Below, piece by piece: positions 9,992 to 22,474 of a stretch of DNA of 64,000 bases. Origin of the DNA: Ceratothoa steindachneri (lineage: Eukaryota > Arthropoda > Malacostraca > Isopoda > Cymothoidae); the NCBI GenBank assembly GCA_963969495.1, contig OZ018321.1, positions 63,952,780-64,016,779 of the forward strand, given 5' to 3'. The notes below the pieces were generated by a model. That model worked only from the letters and a program-made list of their open reading frames with translations. It made no database searches and was not told the origin of the DNA. Every line of letters begins with the position of its first letter. Position 1 is the stretch's first letter. A program made the translations under genes and the position numbers.

Positions 9992-12384
9992 ATGCCCATA
10001 GATGAACACCCAAAAAAAACCCAAACCCCTTTAACTCCCCCCTGCTCATCGACGGAGCCGCCCTTGGGCAGCTCCACCGAAAAAATGGAGGTCCCCCTCC
10101 CTGTGCTTGCACAGGGGACCCTCCATATTTCTCTAACCGGAGAGGAGGCTTACTCCTCTCCTTCGCCTACGGGTGCAGGGGACTCCCCCTCACCCCCTTC
10201 TCTGGAGGTGCTTTCGGGCACCTCCCTTTTCCCAGCGGCAGTCCCATCTTTTCTTTTCAAGGGGACTGCCAAGAAAGCCAGCAGGCAGCCCTTAGCCAGC
10301 CGCTCCCCATCAAAGCGGCTCGGTAGGGCAAACCCCCTTAGGGGGGAGAGGGAAGCCAGGCCCCTTCGGTCGCTTCCCTCAAAAGACCTGCTGGCAAGAA
10401 TATTAAACCTTGCCGGGGTCAAGGCCTGTGCCTCCCCATACAAGACTGGCGACACTGCCAAGGGGACCTGCGATGTCCTGGGAGGGGATGGCCAACTGGA
10501 GGCCCCTCCTGTGATAGACATGGTCCTTGAGGAGACCCAGCCCCAGACGGTAGGGCCTTCCATGGGGGGGAATTCGGGCTCGGCGCCAAGCACCGAACCC
10601 GAATCCGCCCCTATGCAAGGTCCTCCTCAAATGGCTGAGGGCTCCGAGGCAGTAGAAGGAGGGGAGGGATCTCCTCCGACAGGTGCCCCTACGACAACCA
10701 GGACCTTCTCCATTTCGGAGAGGGACCTGGCTGAGGCTGGTCCATCTGGCCTGGGGACTTCTGCCGGCGGAGGTGAAAAGCGGGTTCATTCCCCGCCCTC
10801 TTCTCCGAAAAAGACAAAGACAAAAAAGACTCGGGGCTCCTCTCCATCCGCGGGGGCTGCGGGGACGGATGGTTCTGCTGCCACTCTGGCAAGCGACCAA
10901 GCCAAGATCGGCCCCTGACAAAGAAGACTAATACCAAGAGTGCACAGGGCGGAGCCTCGATGACATCGGGGCCCCTGATTCAGAGGTTACCTGGCGTTTT
11001 CGAGCCCGCTGGCTTCAAACGCTTCCTCGTTATTCGCTCCACTGATGGCACCATGTTGTCCAAGGGCAACATGATCCATCAGAGGAGAGGATTAGCTAGT
11101 GCAATTGGTAGAGAGCCGAAGGTAACCCGTTTCTCGGACGGGAGCCTTCTGGCGAATGCGGCGAATCCCGCCGAGGCGGCTAAGATTAGTGCTCTTCGGA
11201 CACTTCATGGCACCCCGGTGAGTGTGACGCCGCACTCTACCATGAACTTTGTGAAAGGAGTAGTTTATGCGAGGGAACTCGTTAACTACTCCATTGAGGA
11301 CATCACCTTAGAGCTGGCCGACCATGGGGCGGTCAAGGTCGAACGTGTGATGAGAAAACAGGGAGGGGCCTCGAGACCCACCCCTACACTTTTCGTCACG
11401 TTCGACTGTGACAAGCTCCCTGAGTCAGTGCGTGCCGGTTGGTACCGCTACCGCGTGAAGGCATTCGTGCCACTGCCGCGGCGGTGCTATTACTATCACC
11501 GCTTCGGCCATACGAATCGCTCATGTAGACGGGCAAAGTCGGGGTCACCCGAAGTATGTGTAAATTGCTCCAAGGTCGCACACGATAAGTCCAAATCGTG
11601 TGTGGCCAAGTGTGTCAATTGCGGAGAGCCGCACCCTGCTTCTTCGAAGCAATGTGGTGCATATCTCCTTGAGAAAGAAATCCTGGCCGTTCAGGCCCAG
11701 GATCGACTCTCATTCCGCGAGGCAAAGGACTTGGTCCTGGCGCGCCCGGCTCTGCCTGGGACGTCATATGCCTCAATAGTTAGGAAGGCACCCTCTGCTC
11801 CCGGCCCATCCAGGCCAACGAGCACGGTTGTTTCCGCGCCCATTCGGAGCCCTTCTGCCGGCTCTACCCAACCCGGGCGCTCCCCTGGTAAAGCTGGCGG
11901 CAAAAAGGGCTCATACCCTGCCCCGGCTAAAACCAGGGCTCCCCCCTCTTCCCCCAGCGTGACCGTTTCCCGTAAGGCGAAACGGCCACGCGCCTCCACC
12001 GAGTCGTTAGACTCACAGGAGGCAACACCCCTGAAGATGGTCGCTAGGCCATCTTCCGGGGTTCCTAAAGCTGCCCCCCGAAAGGAGGACAGCAACAAAG
12101 GAGCTTCGGCTCCTTCGCCCACGCCCCGAGGTGGAGCGGGTGGCTCGGAGACGGTGGTTCCTCGAAAAGAGGGCCCCCCGCCTCCGAAGCCGCAGCGCCC
12201 GCCTAAGGTTTCGAGGCGGAGGGAGGAAAAGACTCGCATGGCGAGCCCAACCTCCCCCAATAAGTCCTCGAAGGCGACAGCGCCTTGTCCGGCCAACAGC
12301 GCCCGGGGTTCTGCCCCCGGGAAGCGTACGGCCATTCCCGTGAGGGTCTTCAATTCGAGGAGGGCCCCCGCGTCTCCGAGCTAG
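9992..12384 (+). pseudogene. I-A ORF1 (gag-like, three zinc knuckles), frameshifted
   Basis: The start ATG lies in GTCACCATG. The first frame (9992-10918) covers the Pro/Ser/Gly-rich N-terminal half and ends early because roughly 35 bases present in I-D are missing near 10911. The rest continues at 10960-12384: an RRM-like central region, then the three knuckles CYYYHRFGHTNRSC, CVNCSKVAHDKSKSC and CVNCGEPHPASSKQC (about 11485-11655), then a basic Ser/Pro-rich tail. Such proteins coat the LINE RNA. At the position of the I-D premature stop, I-A has TCG (Ser), so that stop is private to I-D. Confidence 0.85.
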
Positions 12385-15300
12385 GCCTGGAGGGCATATT
12401 CCTTCAATGGAATTGCCGTGGACTCCGGGCCAACTGGGAGGAGCTGCGGAGGCTCGTCTCGTCCCGTTCCCCGTTAGCTATTTTTTGCAGGAGACCATGC
12501 TAGGTGCGTGCCCCCTCCCTGCCCTCCCGGGGTATAAGGGTCTTGCGACCCCACCACCGCGGGATGGCCGGGCTGGGGGATGCGCAGTTTACACCCGGCA
12601 TGATGTCTCCGTTCTTCCTTTCTCTTTAGATACCTCCTTTCAGGCAGTGGCTGTGCAGCTGCACCTGGATAGGAGGTATACTATCATTTCTGCGTACATT
12701 CCACCGTCAGCTGACTTCGACGCGGGGGACTTCCGCCGCGTCGTTGCACGGTTGCCGAGGCCCTATCTCTTGCTTGGAGATCTGAACGGCAGGCATCCTC
12801 TCTGGGGAGATTACTCCATAAATCCCAGGGGACAAGTCCTTGCCGATCTGATCGAAGAGCTTGAGATGGGTGTCCTAAACGTGGATGAGTTTACGCATCA
12901 CTGTCCGAGAACCGCTTCATTTTCTTGCCTTGACCTATCTTTGTGCTCTTCGGATGCACAGCCTGATTTTGATTGGGGGGTGGTCGATGACCTCCATGGT
13001 AGTGATCACTTTCCCATTCAAATATCATTTTCAGGGCAACTGCCGCCTGAGAGACCACCTCGGTGGTGCTTGGCGCGGGCGCGGTGGCCTGCATTTCAGG
13101 AAATAACTGAATTCTCTATCTCAGTCGAGGAGTTTAGGTCGGTAGATGAGGCCGTTGAGTTCTTCTCCGGCAACCTCATCGCCGTGGGCCTGACTACTAT
13201 TCCTAGGACGTCTGGCCGTTTTGCACGCCGACCACTCCCATGGTGGTCGGCCGAGTGTGAGACGGCCCTCAAACAGAAGCGTTATGCCTACATGCGCTAT
13301 AAGCGCCGCCCGAACGATTTCACTGTCGCTGAATTTCGTCGGGCTAGGGCTAGGTTCCGGTATATTTCGAAGCACGCCCGCCGCTCTTCTTGGCGGGCAT
13401 ACGTGTCTTCACTTAACGGGAAGACCCCTTTAGCTGAGGTGTGGAAGCGAGTCAAAAGGATTCGGGGCAAGTTCTCGCAGGACCCCCTTCCGTTCTCCAG
13501 GAGAATGGGACCGCAATCTCAGACCCCGCGTCCGTGGCGGAATCCTTAGCGACCGCTTTTTCCGCATTCTCTAGCCGTGATGCTGCTCCGCCAGCATTCA
13601 ATGCACGTCGTGATGTTGCGGAAGGCCGCCGGCTGGACTTTACCTCCAGTGGCGGAGAACCCTTCAACGACAAGTTTACTGTGAGTGAGTTGCGTTCCGC
13701 TCTCGCTTCGTGCGCGGACACCGCCCATGGTCCGGACGATGTCCCGTACACCATGCTTCGACACCTGGGTGAGCGAGGCATGGCCTTTCTGTTAGATCTG
13801 TTCAACAGGATCTGGGTGGAAGGTCTTCTCCCAGACTCCTGGCGAATCGCTACTGTGCTCGCCTTTCGCAAACCGGGTAGAGATCACTCTACTCCGACCG
13901 GTTTCCGCCCAATCTCTCTAACCTCTTGCGTGTGCAAGTTGATGGAGAAATTGGTAAACGTTAGATTAGCTTTTTTCCTGGACAGCGGAGGCCATCTGTC
14001 TTCCGCACAGTGCGGCTTCCGCAAGTTCCACTCCACGTCGGATGCTCTGCTCCGACTGGAAAATGCCGTCTGCGAGGCTTTCCTTCGTAGACAGCACTAC
14101 GCCACGGTGTTTTTCGATCTGGAGAAGGCCTATGATACCGCATGGCGATACGGTATCATGGAGACTCTCTACACGATGGGGGCGAGGGGACGCCTCCCAA
14201 TGTTTATATCTGAATTTTTGCGAGATCGTCGATTCCGCGTACGGGTGGGGGGAGCTCTCTCCGGCCCAAAGGAGCAGGAAGAGGGTGTCCCGCAGGGAAG
14301 TGTCCTCAGTGTCACACTCTTTGCCCTGAGCATCAACGGCATCACCTCGGTGCTGCCGGAAGATGTTCTCGCTACGCTCTACGTGGACGACCTTTCGATC
14401 TCTTTTGGCGCGGCCCAGATGCCAACTCTTGAGCGTCGACTCCAACAGGCATTGAACCGCGTCTCTCGCTATGTCGAAGCGCACAGGTTTCGGTTTTCTT
14501 TGGCCAAGACTAAGGTGGTGCACTTCTGCCGCCATCCACGGCTTCACCCCGACCCAGATTTGTTTCTTAATGGGGTGCGCCTGGATGTGGTTGAGTCGCA
14601 CCGTTTCCTTGGTCTTGTATTCGACCGACGCCTCACCTGGGAGGCTCATATTCGCAGCCTTAGGGTCTCTTGTACCCGCGCCATGGACATTCTCCGTTCC
14701 GTGACGTTCAGCGCCTGGGGGCGCTGATAGGGCTACCGCCTTACTTTTTTATCGATCCTTTGTTCGCTCGAAGCTCGACTACGGATGCGAGTTTTATGCA
14801 TCCGCAGCCGAGCGTTTATTGCGGAAGGTGGATTCGATCCACCACACCGGCCTTCGCCTTGCGACCGGTGCCTTCCGCACTTCCCCCATTGAGAGCCTGT
14901 TGGTCGATGCTGGGGAGATGCCACTCGCTCTGCGCCGCGTGCAGTGCATCACTCGCCTGTACGCGCGAGCCCGGCGCCTCCCTCAGTCGCCAACAGCTCT
15001 CACTGCATCCGCAGCTGATCTCGATGGTGCCTATGCCGCCGAGAGACGCCAGTCATACCCTAAGCCCTTTGGGTTTAGGGCCAGGAAACTCCTTCGAGAG
15101 CTAGATATAGCTCTCGGGCCGGTGGCGCCCCTGGTTCTGCCCAGGACGCCACCCTGGAGGGTACCACATTTGGCTATTTGTCGCCACGCCTCTGCTCCCA
15201 AAGCTTGTACTGCGCCGGGAGTATTGCGTTCGACCTTTTTGGAGCACACATCGTGTCACGCTGGAACCGTGCCAGTGTATACGGATGGCTCCAAGTCCCA

Positions 15301-16111
15301 AGAGGGGGTCGGCTTCCACGCCGTATCCCCTCTGTTTGAAGTCAGCGGGGCTCTACCAGGCGCTGCGTCTGTCTTCATGGCCGAGCTGGTGGCAATACAC
15401 CACTCGGTACGGGAGATTACGCGACGTGCCCGGTTCGGAGACCGGATTGTGATCTATAGCGACTCACAAAGCGCCCTGAGTGCTCTCGGGGCATTGGAAT
15501 CTCCGCATCCCCTGGTTCGCGATATCCGTGACGCCACGGTTTTGGCGAGCCGGGCAGATGTCGAGATTATCTTCTGCTGGGTTCCTGGACATGTGGGAAT
15601 TGCGGGGAATGAGCGCGCCGATGAGGGTGCCAAAGAGTCCGCGAGGACTCTGCGACCGGACCAGCGTTTCGCTCTTCCTCACACCGACTACATGGCAGGA
15701 ATACGGGCAGCTCTTCGGACTGCTTGGCAAAGAAGATGGGAGACGGTCGAAGGGAACTTAAAGTTGCGTGCCATTGCGCCGCGACTGTTCCCATGGACCT
15801 ATCCCCCAATGCCGCGGCGGCTTCAGGTTGCTTTCTGTCGTCTCCGAATCGGACACACTCGTGTGACGCATCGCTATCTGGTGGAGCGCTCGCCTGCGCC
15901 CTATTGCAACGACTGCGTCGTCCCCCAGACTGTTCGGCACATTCTTGTCGAATGTCCCAGTCTGGGTGATCTTCGCGCACGACACCTGTCCCGGTACCGG
16001 GATGGGCGGGGTCGCTACCGCCTGTCCCTTGTACTCGGGACGAGTGCGTGCACTTTGACTGGTGGACTTGCTAACTTTTTGGGGGAGGCCGGCCTTCTCC
16101 CTTTTTTTTAA
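12285..16111 (+). pseudogene. I-A ORF2 (endonuclease-RT-RNase H), three frameshifts
   Basis: This is the counterpart of the intact I-D ORF2. The frame breaks at about 12487 (T6 where I-D has T7), about 13491 (one C fewer in a C-run) and about 14716 (G5 where I-D has G4). Between these the domains are complete: APE endonuclease with LLGDLNGRH and GSDHFPI, RT with FFDLEKAYDTA and YVDD (about 14380-14395), RNase H with VYTDGSKS, a YSDSQSA Asp and NERADE, and the C-terminal CNDC...H...C knuckle. All three breaks lie in or beside short homopolymers, so assembly error is possible. Confidence 0.88.
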
Positions 16112-16205
16112 CCAGGCTTAATTTTTGTTGTTGTTGTTGTTGTTTTTGTTATTGTTTTGTTATTGTTATTTCTTTTTTGTTGTTCCCTGTTCCATTTTTT
16201 GAAGT
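16112..16205 (+). repeat. TTG/TTATTG simple repeat in I-A 3' UTR
   Basis: GTT-rich low-complexity sequence follows the ORF2 stop. A similar tract is at 29175-29260 in I-D, so it belongs to the family. Confidence 0.8.
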
Positions 16206-16260
16206 AGCCTAGAACTAGGCTGTTTGTTTACGGCGACTTATGCCTAAGTCGGCAGTCGCC
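16206..16260 (+). promoter_or_regulatory. I-A 3' two-hairpin module
   Basis: Stem one is AGCCTAG/CTAGGCT (16206-16221). Stem two pairs GGCGACT (16232-16238) with AGTCGCC (16254-16260). An alternative inner pairing GACTT/AAGTC exists. It lies just before the A-run, the expected place for a reverse-transcription initiation signal. Confidence 0.7.
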
Positions 16261-16292
16261 AGATAGCCCCTTAAATTAAAAAAAAAAAAAAA

Positions 16293-16306
16293 ATCACCAA
16301 TTGCGC
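16293..16306 (+). repeat. Target-site duplication of I-A, right copy
   Basis: Exact repeat of 9448-9461. Beyond it the I-C ORF1 frame resumes. Confidence 0.9.
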
Positions 16307-16903
16307 TGGTTGGACCAACTCTTCAGACACTGAAAATACCCTCGACCCATGAATCCGGATCTACCGGCCGAAAATCCCTTCTTGATCTTCCTTTTCTGCC
16401 AGGTTGCGAGCCCGAATTACAATCAAGGGCCTCAGTCGGTTCTCCAAAAACCACGAAAAAATACAATTACTGCTCCATCTAGGATCTTCCCCTCAAAATC
16501 AGCTTTCCGTCTCCCAAGCTCTTTAGGACGAACCTCAAATACAATATCGGCCTCAAAAGAGAAAAAGATATCCCCAGTGGTATCTAATCGTCACACATAA
16601 TATCTTCCATTTTACAATGGAATTGTCAAGGAGTTCTTCCAAAGTGGGAAGAACTCAAAATTCTTTTGACGACTATCCACCCCGCTGTTATTTGTCTCCA
16701 GGAGAATAAACTGGGTATATGGCCCTTTCCGCCGGTACCCGGTTTTCTCACTTTCAACTCTATTGCTCCTGCTGGAAGCCCCTCTCATGGAGGAGTGTCA
16801 ATCATGGTATCTTCATTTTACCATGTTTCTCCCATCTCCCTACATACTACCCTCCAAGCTGTTGCCGTGAGGGTTTTCCTTACTAAGCTTTTTACCTTTT
16901 GTT

Positions 16904-18622
16904 AACCTCCTCAACGACTGCTTCTCTTCAGTGTTTACTGAAGATTGTGGTCCTATCCCCCAGCCAATGGATTCCTACTCGGGGAAAAAGATGGAGGATA
17001 TGGACTTCACCGAAGGGGAAATAAAAAAGAAGATCAGTGACCTAATGACGAACAAGTTACCTGGCCCGGATGGGTTTCTACCTAAAGTGTTGAAAGAAGT
17101 GCGTGATCAAGTGTCACGACACCTGAGCGCAATCTTCAACATGTCAATCCGGACCGAATGCGTTCCTAGAGACTAGCGTGAGGTGGAGGTGACTCTGATC
17201 TTCAAGAAAGGAGACCGAAGCCAACCGTCAAACTATCGACCTATCAGTCTGACTTTGATAGTCGGTAAACTCATGGAAAGCATCATGGTGGACAAAATGA
17301 CGTCGTATTTAGAGTCAAACCTGCTACTGAGGAGTTCCCAGCACGGCCTCTGAAGGCAACGGTCATGCCTGACGAACTTTGTGGAATTTTTCCACTTCAT
17401 CTTCAGTGAGCACGATCGGGACAAGGCGGTGGATATGGTCTACTTAGACTTCCAGAAAGCCTTTGATAAGGTACCACACCGCCGCCTTCTCCGGAAAGTG
17501 CGAGCACTGGGCAGAGACGGAAAAGTAGCCGGCTGGATCGAGAACTGGCTAAGTGGCAGACGGCAACGGGTGGTAGTGAATGGACAGGCTTCTGAGTGGG
17601 TGCCCGTTACTAGCAAGGTGCCTCAAAGTTCTGTCCTGGGACCACTACTATTCATCATCTACGTCAACGACATGGACGGTGACATGGTTGCCAAGATTTC
17701 CAAATTTGCCGACGATACCAAGCTTGGTATGAACGTTGCAAAGGATGGAAATACTGCCCGCCTGCAGGAAGATCTTGAGAAGATTGGGGAGTGGTCGGAC
17801 ACGTGGAAAATGCCTTTTAACGTGAACAAATGCAAAGTAATGCATATCGGCCACAGAAACCCCACAATCTCAGTATATCCTTAAGGGCACTGCTATTGAA
17901 TCCGACACTGAGAAGGACTTGGGTGTAACTATTACTAACGACCTCAAGTTCTCGAAACAGTGCATCGAGGCAGAGAAGAAAGCCCAAAGGATGTTAGGCT
18001 ACATAAAGCGCCAGTTTGGATACCGTAACAAGGAGATAGTACTTTTCTCTGTACAACTTCCTCGTTCGGCCGCACCTGGAGTATGCCGTACAATTTTGGA
18101 GTCCTTCGTTTCGATATGATATCGCAAGGTTGGAACGCGTACAAGCCAGGGCAACCAAGTTGATCCCTCTATCCGACATAAAAGTTATGAGGATAGACTA
18201 AGGGAATTAGATCTGTTCTCGCTGGCAACCCGTAGACTGCGTGGTCAGCTCATCGACGTTTTCAAAATACTTCGAGGGTTCGACAATGTTGACTACCGGG
18301 ATATTTTCACACTGAGTGAGAACAGAACGCGCAATCACGGCTTCAAACTTGAACTGAAGCGTTACAACCGCAATCTGTGTGGAAATTTTTTCACTTACAG
18401 TATCTGCGGTAAGTGGAACGCACTTCCAGTGGAAGTTGTCAACAGTGAATCTGTTGACCAGTTCAAGTCAAGACTAGACAAAGTCTTGAAAAGTGGCCGT
18501 TTAAGGACGCAAAACAATTGAGCAGCCATGTGCCTGCTCGATTGCTAGTCCAAAGGTACCCTCTTTGAATGGACCGTAAGGTCTCCTAGGGTACTTCCTT
18601 TCCTTGCTACTCCTTGTTACCT
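16904..18622 (+). mobile_element. CR1-0: 5'-truncated CR1-like LINE inside I-C
   Basis: It begins at TAACCTCCTCAACGAC, corresponding to 36172 in CR1-1, and covers the RT and C-terminus with stops and frameshifts: TAG at about 17174, a stop within the HG(F)RRQR block, and a frameshift near 17870. Motifs include [36 protein letters not shown] (Gly to Ser in the usual PQGS) and KFADDTKLG. The 3' end has the family's hairpins and CCTTGCTACTCCTTGTTAC. Unlike the chain members it is followed by CTCCCCC, not by (CT)n. No clear target duplication is visible. Confidence 0.85.
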
Positions 18623-19270
18623 CCCCCATCGTTTATCATTGTCAAGATCCTACCTTTTAGAAAATATCGACCAGTTGCCCTCCCCATTCTTATTACTAGG
18701 AGATTTTAACGCCCGTCGCACATACTGGGGTGCCATCACTCGAAATGCCAAAGGCAGTGTTTTAGAGCCTCTTTTATTATCTGAACTTTGTGTTTTACAT
18801 ACTGGCGATTTTACCTCTTATCATGTCCAGACGGACTCTTTTAGCTGTGTTGACCTGTCTGTTTGTTCCTCTGATTGCTTCACGGAATTTCGATGGTCAA
18901 TTCTTGACAATCTCAATGGGAGTGACCACTTCCCTATTGTCTTTTCGGCCCTTCAAGTTAGCCTTCATACAACCATGCCTCTTAAGTGGGACTTAGTTCA
19001 TGCAGATTGGGAAGGTATCCAAGAGGCGTCCTTCACAAATGCATCCTTGAAGACCTTCAATGGAGTGGACGCGGCAGTAGAATACTTTGCATCGACTATC
19101 TACAATGCAGCAACACAGACCATCCCAAGGAGCCGACCTGTCACAGGCCGCTCAACCGTGCCCTGGTGGACCTCGACGTGTGCAACAGCTATCAAAAATT
19201 ACAAGTTAGCCCATGCCCGATTTCGAAAGAACCCAACTTTGTGCAACAAGGTCGACCGAAACCGAGCTTG

Positions 19271-19282
19271 TGCGCTTCGCCA
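19271..19282 (+). repeat. Target-site duplication of I-B, left copy
   Basis: TGCGCTTCGCCA is repeated exactly at 32942-32953, after the I-B tail. Confidence 0.88.
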
Positions 19283-19666
19283 CCCCGTAAGGGGCGCGGC
19301 AATTTGCCACCTTGGCCGCCGTGCTGACGGGATCCAGCGCAACGTCCGGCCCTAGCTTAGCAGCTCATCCTTCCTTCAGATAGCCTGTATTTCTCCCCTT
19401 CTTCGTCGCTTTTCATACAACCTCTCCCACAACTTTCAATGGTCAGCCTCTAATTTCACAGGGTAGATGCTGACCTTCTTATCAAGCCAACCGTCCCAGA
19501 TCGGGGCTGAGGGGGGAGGGGACAATGTTCCCTAACCCCTGAGCTCCAGTTCGGGATGGGTTTTTTTAACAACCTGCTTCTTCCCCAGCCATACCTTCCT
19601 CACATCCCTTTTCCTCTCCTCTTCACATTCTATCCATTTTTACGCCGCGTCTAAGGTGGAGCCGCC

Positions 19667-19777
19667 ATGCCGATGGACTGCCAGGCTACCAGGCGGGAGG
19701 GGTGGTCCCAAATGGCGGTGCCTGGCTCTGCCAGGCCTGTAAGCACCTCTTGCAGTGCGGGCAACTGCGAGAGGTGA
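19667..19777 (+). CDS. Conserved uORF in I-B 5' UTR
   Basis: This 36-codon counterpart of the I-A and I-D uORFs begins MPMDCQATRREGW. It has stayed open although ORF1 of this copy is heavily damaged. Its short length makes that weak evidence for function. Confidence 0.4.
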   Translation: MPMDCQATRREGWSQMAVPGSARPVSTSCSAGNCER

Positions 19778-19813
19778 TGAGCGGTTGCATCCCCTAATAA
19801 AAAGAGGGTCACC

Positions 19814-22240
19814 ATGCCCAATGATGAGTCCAACCAAAAAAAACCTTCAACTCCCCCTGTAGAAACGACTAGCCTCTCTCGGGCAGCTCAACAGAAAAAA
19901 ATGGAGGTTCCTTCCCCTGTGCTTGCGCAGGAGACCCTCCATATTTCTTCAACCGGAAAGAAGGCTTACTCCTCTCCTTCGCTTACGGGTGTATGGGACT
20001 CCCCCTCACCCCCTTCCGGAGGTGCCTTTGGGCACCTCCCTTTTACCAGCGGCAGTCCCCTCTGTTCTTTCCAAGGGGACTGCCAAGAAAGCCAGCAGGC
20101 AGCCCTTAGCCAGCCGCTCCACATCAAAGTTGCTCGGTAGGGCAAACCCCCTTAGGGGGGAGAGGGAAGCCAGGCCCCTTCAGTCGCTTCCCTCAAAAGA
20201 CCTGCTGGCAAGAATATTGAACCTTGCCGGGGTCAAGGCCTATGCCTCCCCACACAAGACTAGTGACGATACGGCCAACGGGGCCTGCGATGAATTGGGG
20301 GGGGGGGGAACTGGACGGCTCCCCTGAGATAGATATGGTCCTTTAGGAAACCCAGCCTCAGACGGTAGGGTCTTCCATGGGGAGGAATCCGGGCTCGGCG
20401 CCAAGCACCAAACCCGAATCCGCCCCTATGCAAGGTCTTCCTCAAACGGTTGTGGTTTCCGAAACAGTACAAGGAGGGGAGGGATCTCCTCCCACCGGTG
20501 TCCCACGACTACCAGGACCTTCTCCATTTCGGAGAATGACCTGGCTGAGGCCGGTCCATCTGGCCTGGGGGCTACTTCCAGCGGAGGTGAGAAGCGGGTT
20601 CATTCCCCACCCTCCTCTCAAAAAAGAAAAATACTAAAAAGACAAAAAAGACTCGGGGCTCCTCTCCATCCGCGGGGGCTACGGGGATGGATGGGTCTGC
20701 TGCCACTTTGGCAAGCGACCAAGCCAAGATCAGCACATCCGGCCCCTCCCCCATCCCCCGTGTGCGGAGCCTCTTACTAAGACTAAGACCAAGAGTGCAC
20801 AGGGCGCAGCCTCGATGACATCGGGGCCCCTCATTCAGAGGTTACCTGGCGTTTTCGAGCCCACTAGCTTTAAGCGATTCCTCGTTATTCGCTCCACTGA
20901 TGGTACCATGTTGTCCAAAGGCAACATGATCCACCAGAGGAGAGGATTAGCTAGTGCAATTGGTAGAGAGGCGAAGGTGACTCGTTTCTCGGACGGGAGC
21001 CTTCTGGCGAATCCCGCCGAGGCGGCCAAGATAAGTGCTCTTCGGAGACTTCATGGCACCCCGGTGAGTGTGAGGCGCACTCTACCATGAACTTTGTGAA
21101 AGGAGTAGTTTATGCGAGAGAACTCGTTGACTACTCCATTGAGGACATCACCCTAGAACTCGCCGACCATGGGGCGGTCAAGGTCGAACGTGTGAGGAGA
21201 AAACAGGAAGGCGCCTCGAGACCCACGCGTACACTCTTCGTCACGTTTGACTGTGACAAGCTCCCTGAGTCGGTGCGTACCGGTTGGTACCGCTATCGCG
21301 TGAAGGCATTCGTGCCACTTCAGTGCGGTGCTATTACTGTCACCGCTTCGGCCATACGAATCGCTCATGTAGACGTGCAAAGTCGGGGTCACCCGAAGTA
21401 TGTGTAAATTTCTCCAAGGTCACACACGATAAGTCCAGATCATGTGTGGCTAAGTGTGCCAATTGCGGAGAGCCACACCCGGCTTCTTCGAAGCAATGTG
21501 GTGCATATCTCCTTGAGAAAGAAATCCTGGCCATTCAGGCCCAGGATCGACTCTCATTTCGTGAGGTTAAGGACTTGGTCCTGGCGCGCCCGGCTCTGCC
21601 TGGGACGTGATAGGCCTCAATAGTAAGAAAGGCACCCTCTGCTCCTCGCCCATCCAGGCCAACGAGCACGGATGTTTTCGCGCCTATTCGGAGCCCTTCA
21701 GCGGTCTCTATCCAACCTGGGCCCTCCCCTGTTAAAGCTTGCGGCAAAATGGTTCATACCCAGCCCCGGCTTAAACCAGGGCTCCCCCCCTCTTCCCCCA
21801 GCGTGACCGTTTCCAATAAGGCGAAACGGCTACGCGCCTCCAACGAATCGTTAGACTCACAGGAGGCAACACCCCTAAAGATGGTCGCTAGGCCTTCTTC
21901 GGGGGTTCCTAAAGCTGTCCCCCGAAAGGAGGACAGCAACAAAGGAGCTTCGGCTCCTTCGCCCACGGCCCGAGGTGTAGCGAGTGGCTCGGAGACGGTG
22001 GTTCCTCGAAAAGAGGGCTCCCTGCCTCCGAAGCCGCAGCGCCCGCCTAAGGTTTCGAGGCGGAGGGAGGAAAAGACTCGCATGGCGAGCCCAACCTCCC
22101 CCAATAAGTCCTTGAAGGCGACAGCGCCTTCAGCGTTTTGTCCGGCCAACAGCGCCTGGGGTTCTGCGTACGGCTATTCCCGTGACGGTCTTCAGTTCGA
22201 GGAGGGCCCTGACGTCTTCTCCGAGCTAGGCCTTGAGGGC
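19814..22240 (+). pseudogene. I-B ORF1 (gag-like), degraded
   Basis: It begins with ATG at 19814 in GTCACCATG like its relatives. Frames change at several points (near 20030, 20270-20345, 20500 and 21070), and an in-frame TGA follows LPGT at about 21608. The three knuckles are still readable near 21330-21500 (CYYCHRFGHTNRSC; CVNFSKVTHDKSRSC with the second Cys changed to Phe; CANCGEPHPASSKQC). The basic Ser/Pro-rich tail continues at 21749-22240. Confidence 0.82.
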
Positions 22241-22474
22241 ATATTCCTTCAATGAAATTGCCGTGGACTCCGGGCCAACTGGGAGGAGCTGCGGAGGCTC
22301 GTCTCGTCCCGTTCCCCGTTAGCTATCTTTTTGCAGGAGACCATGCTAGGCGCGTGCCCCCTGCCCGCCCTCCCGGGGTATAAGAATCTTGCGACCCCAC
22401 CACCGTGGTCTGGCCGGGCTATGGGATGCGCGGTTTACACCCGGCATGATGTCTCCGTTCTTCCTTTCTCTTTA
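22241..22474 (+). pseudogene. I-B ORF2 endonuclease start
   Basis: The frame reads GIFLQ, a stop (TGG to TGA at the Trp of LQWN), then NCRGLRANWEELRRL, QETMLGA and DVSVLPFSL, where I-D interrupts it. Confidence 0.8.
22462..22474 (+). repeat. Target-site duplication of I-D, left copy
   Basis: TCCTTTCTCTTTA is repeated exactly at 29370-29382. Confidence 0.92.

Larger units (their letters stand above)
9462..16292 (+). mobile_element. I-A: full-length I-group LINE, 6.8 kb
   Basis: The boundaries are set by an exact 14-bp target duplication. The element starts CCCCGTAAGGGG, as do I-B and I-D, and ends in about 16 As after the two-hairpin module. Layout: 5' UTR with a short uORF (9845-9955), ORF1 (9992-12384, one internal deletion/frameshift), ORF2 (about 12285-16111, three single-base frameshifts) and a TTG-rich 3' UTR. 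It is inserted in ORF1 of I-C. Compared with I-D the differences are few, so it is young, but it is not coding-competent as written. Confidence 0.93.
16611..19282 (+). pseudogene. I-C ORF2 endonuclease, split by a CR1 copy
   Basis: The endonuclease begins LQWNCQG...WEELK, with QEN at the catalytic Glu, to about 16903. It is interrupted by CR1-0 and resumes near 18623 with LLLGDFNARRTYWG (GDFN motif), then FSCVDLSVCSS and GSDHFPIVF (the His-containing motif). It reaches the linker ending CALRH at 19282, where I-B is inserted. The APE-type endonuclease nicks target DNA for target-primed reverse transcription. The pieces are individually open, but the gene as a whole is dead. Confidence 0.82.

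Noticed and set aside
16895..18640. Target-site duplication for CR1-0
   Set aside because: Only loosely similar TTGTTA sequences flank it, and the 3' one belongs to the element's own terminal repeat.
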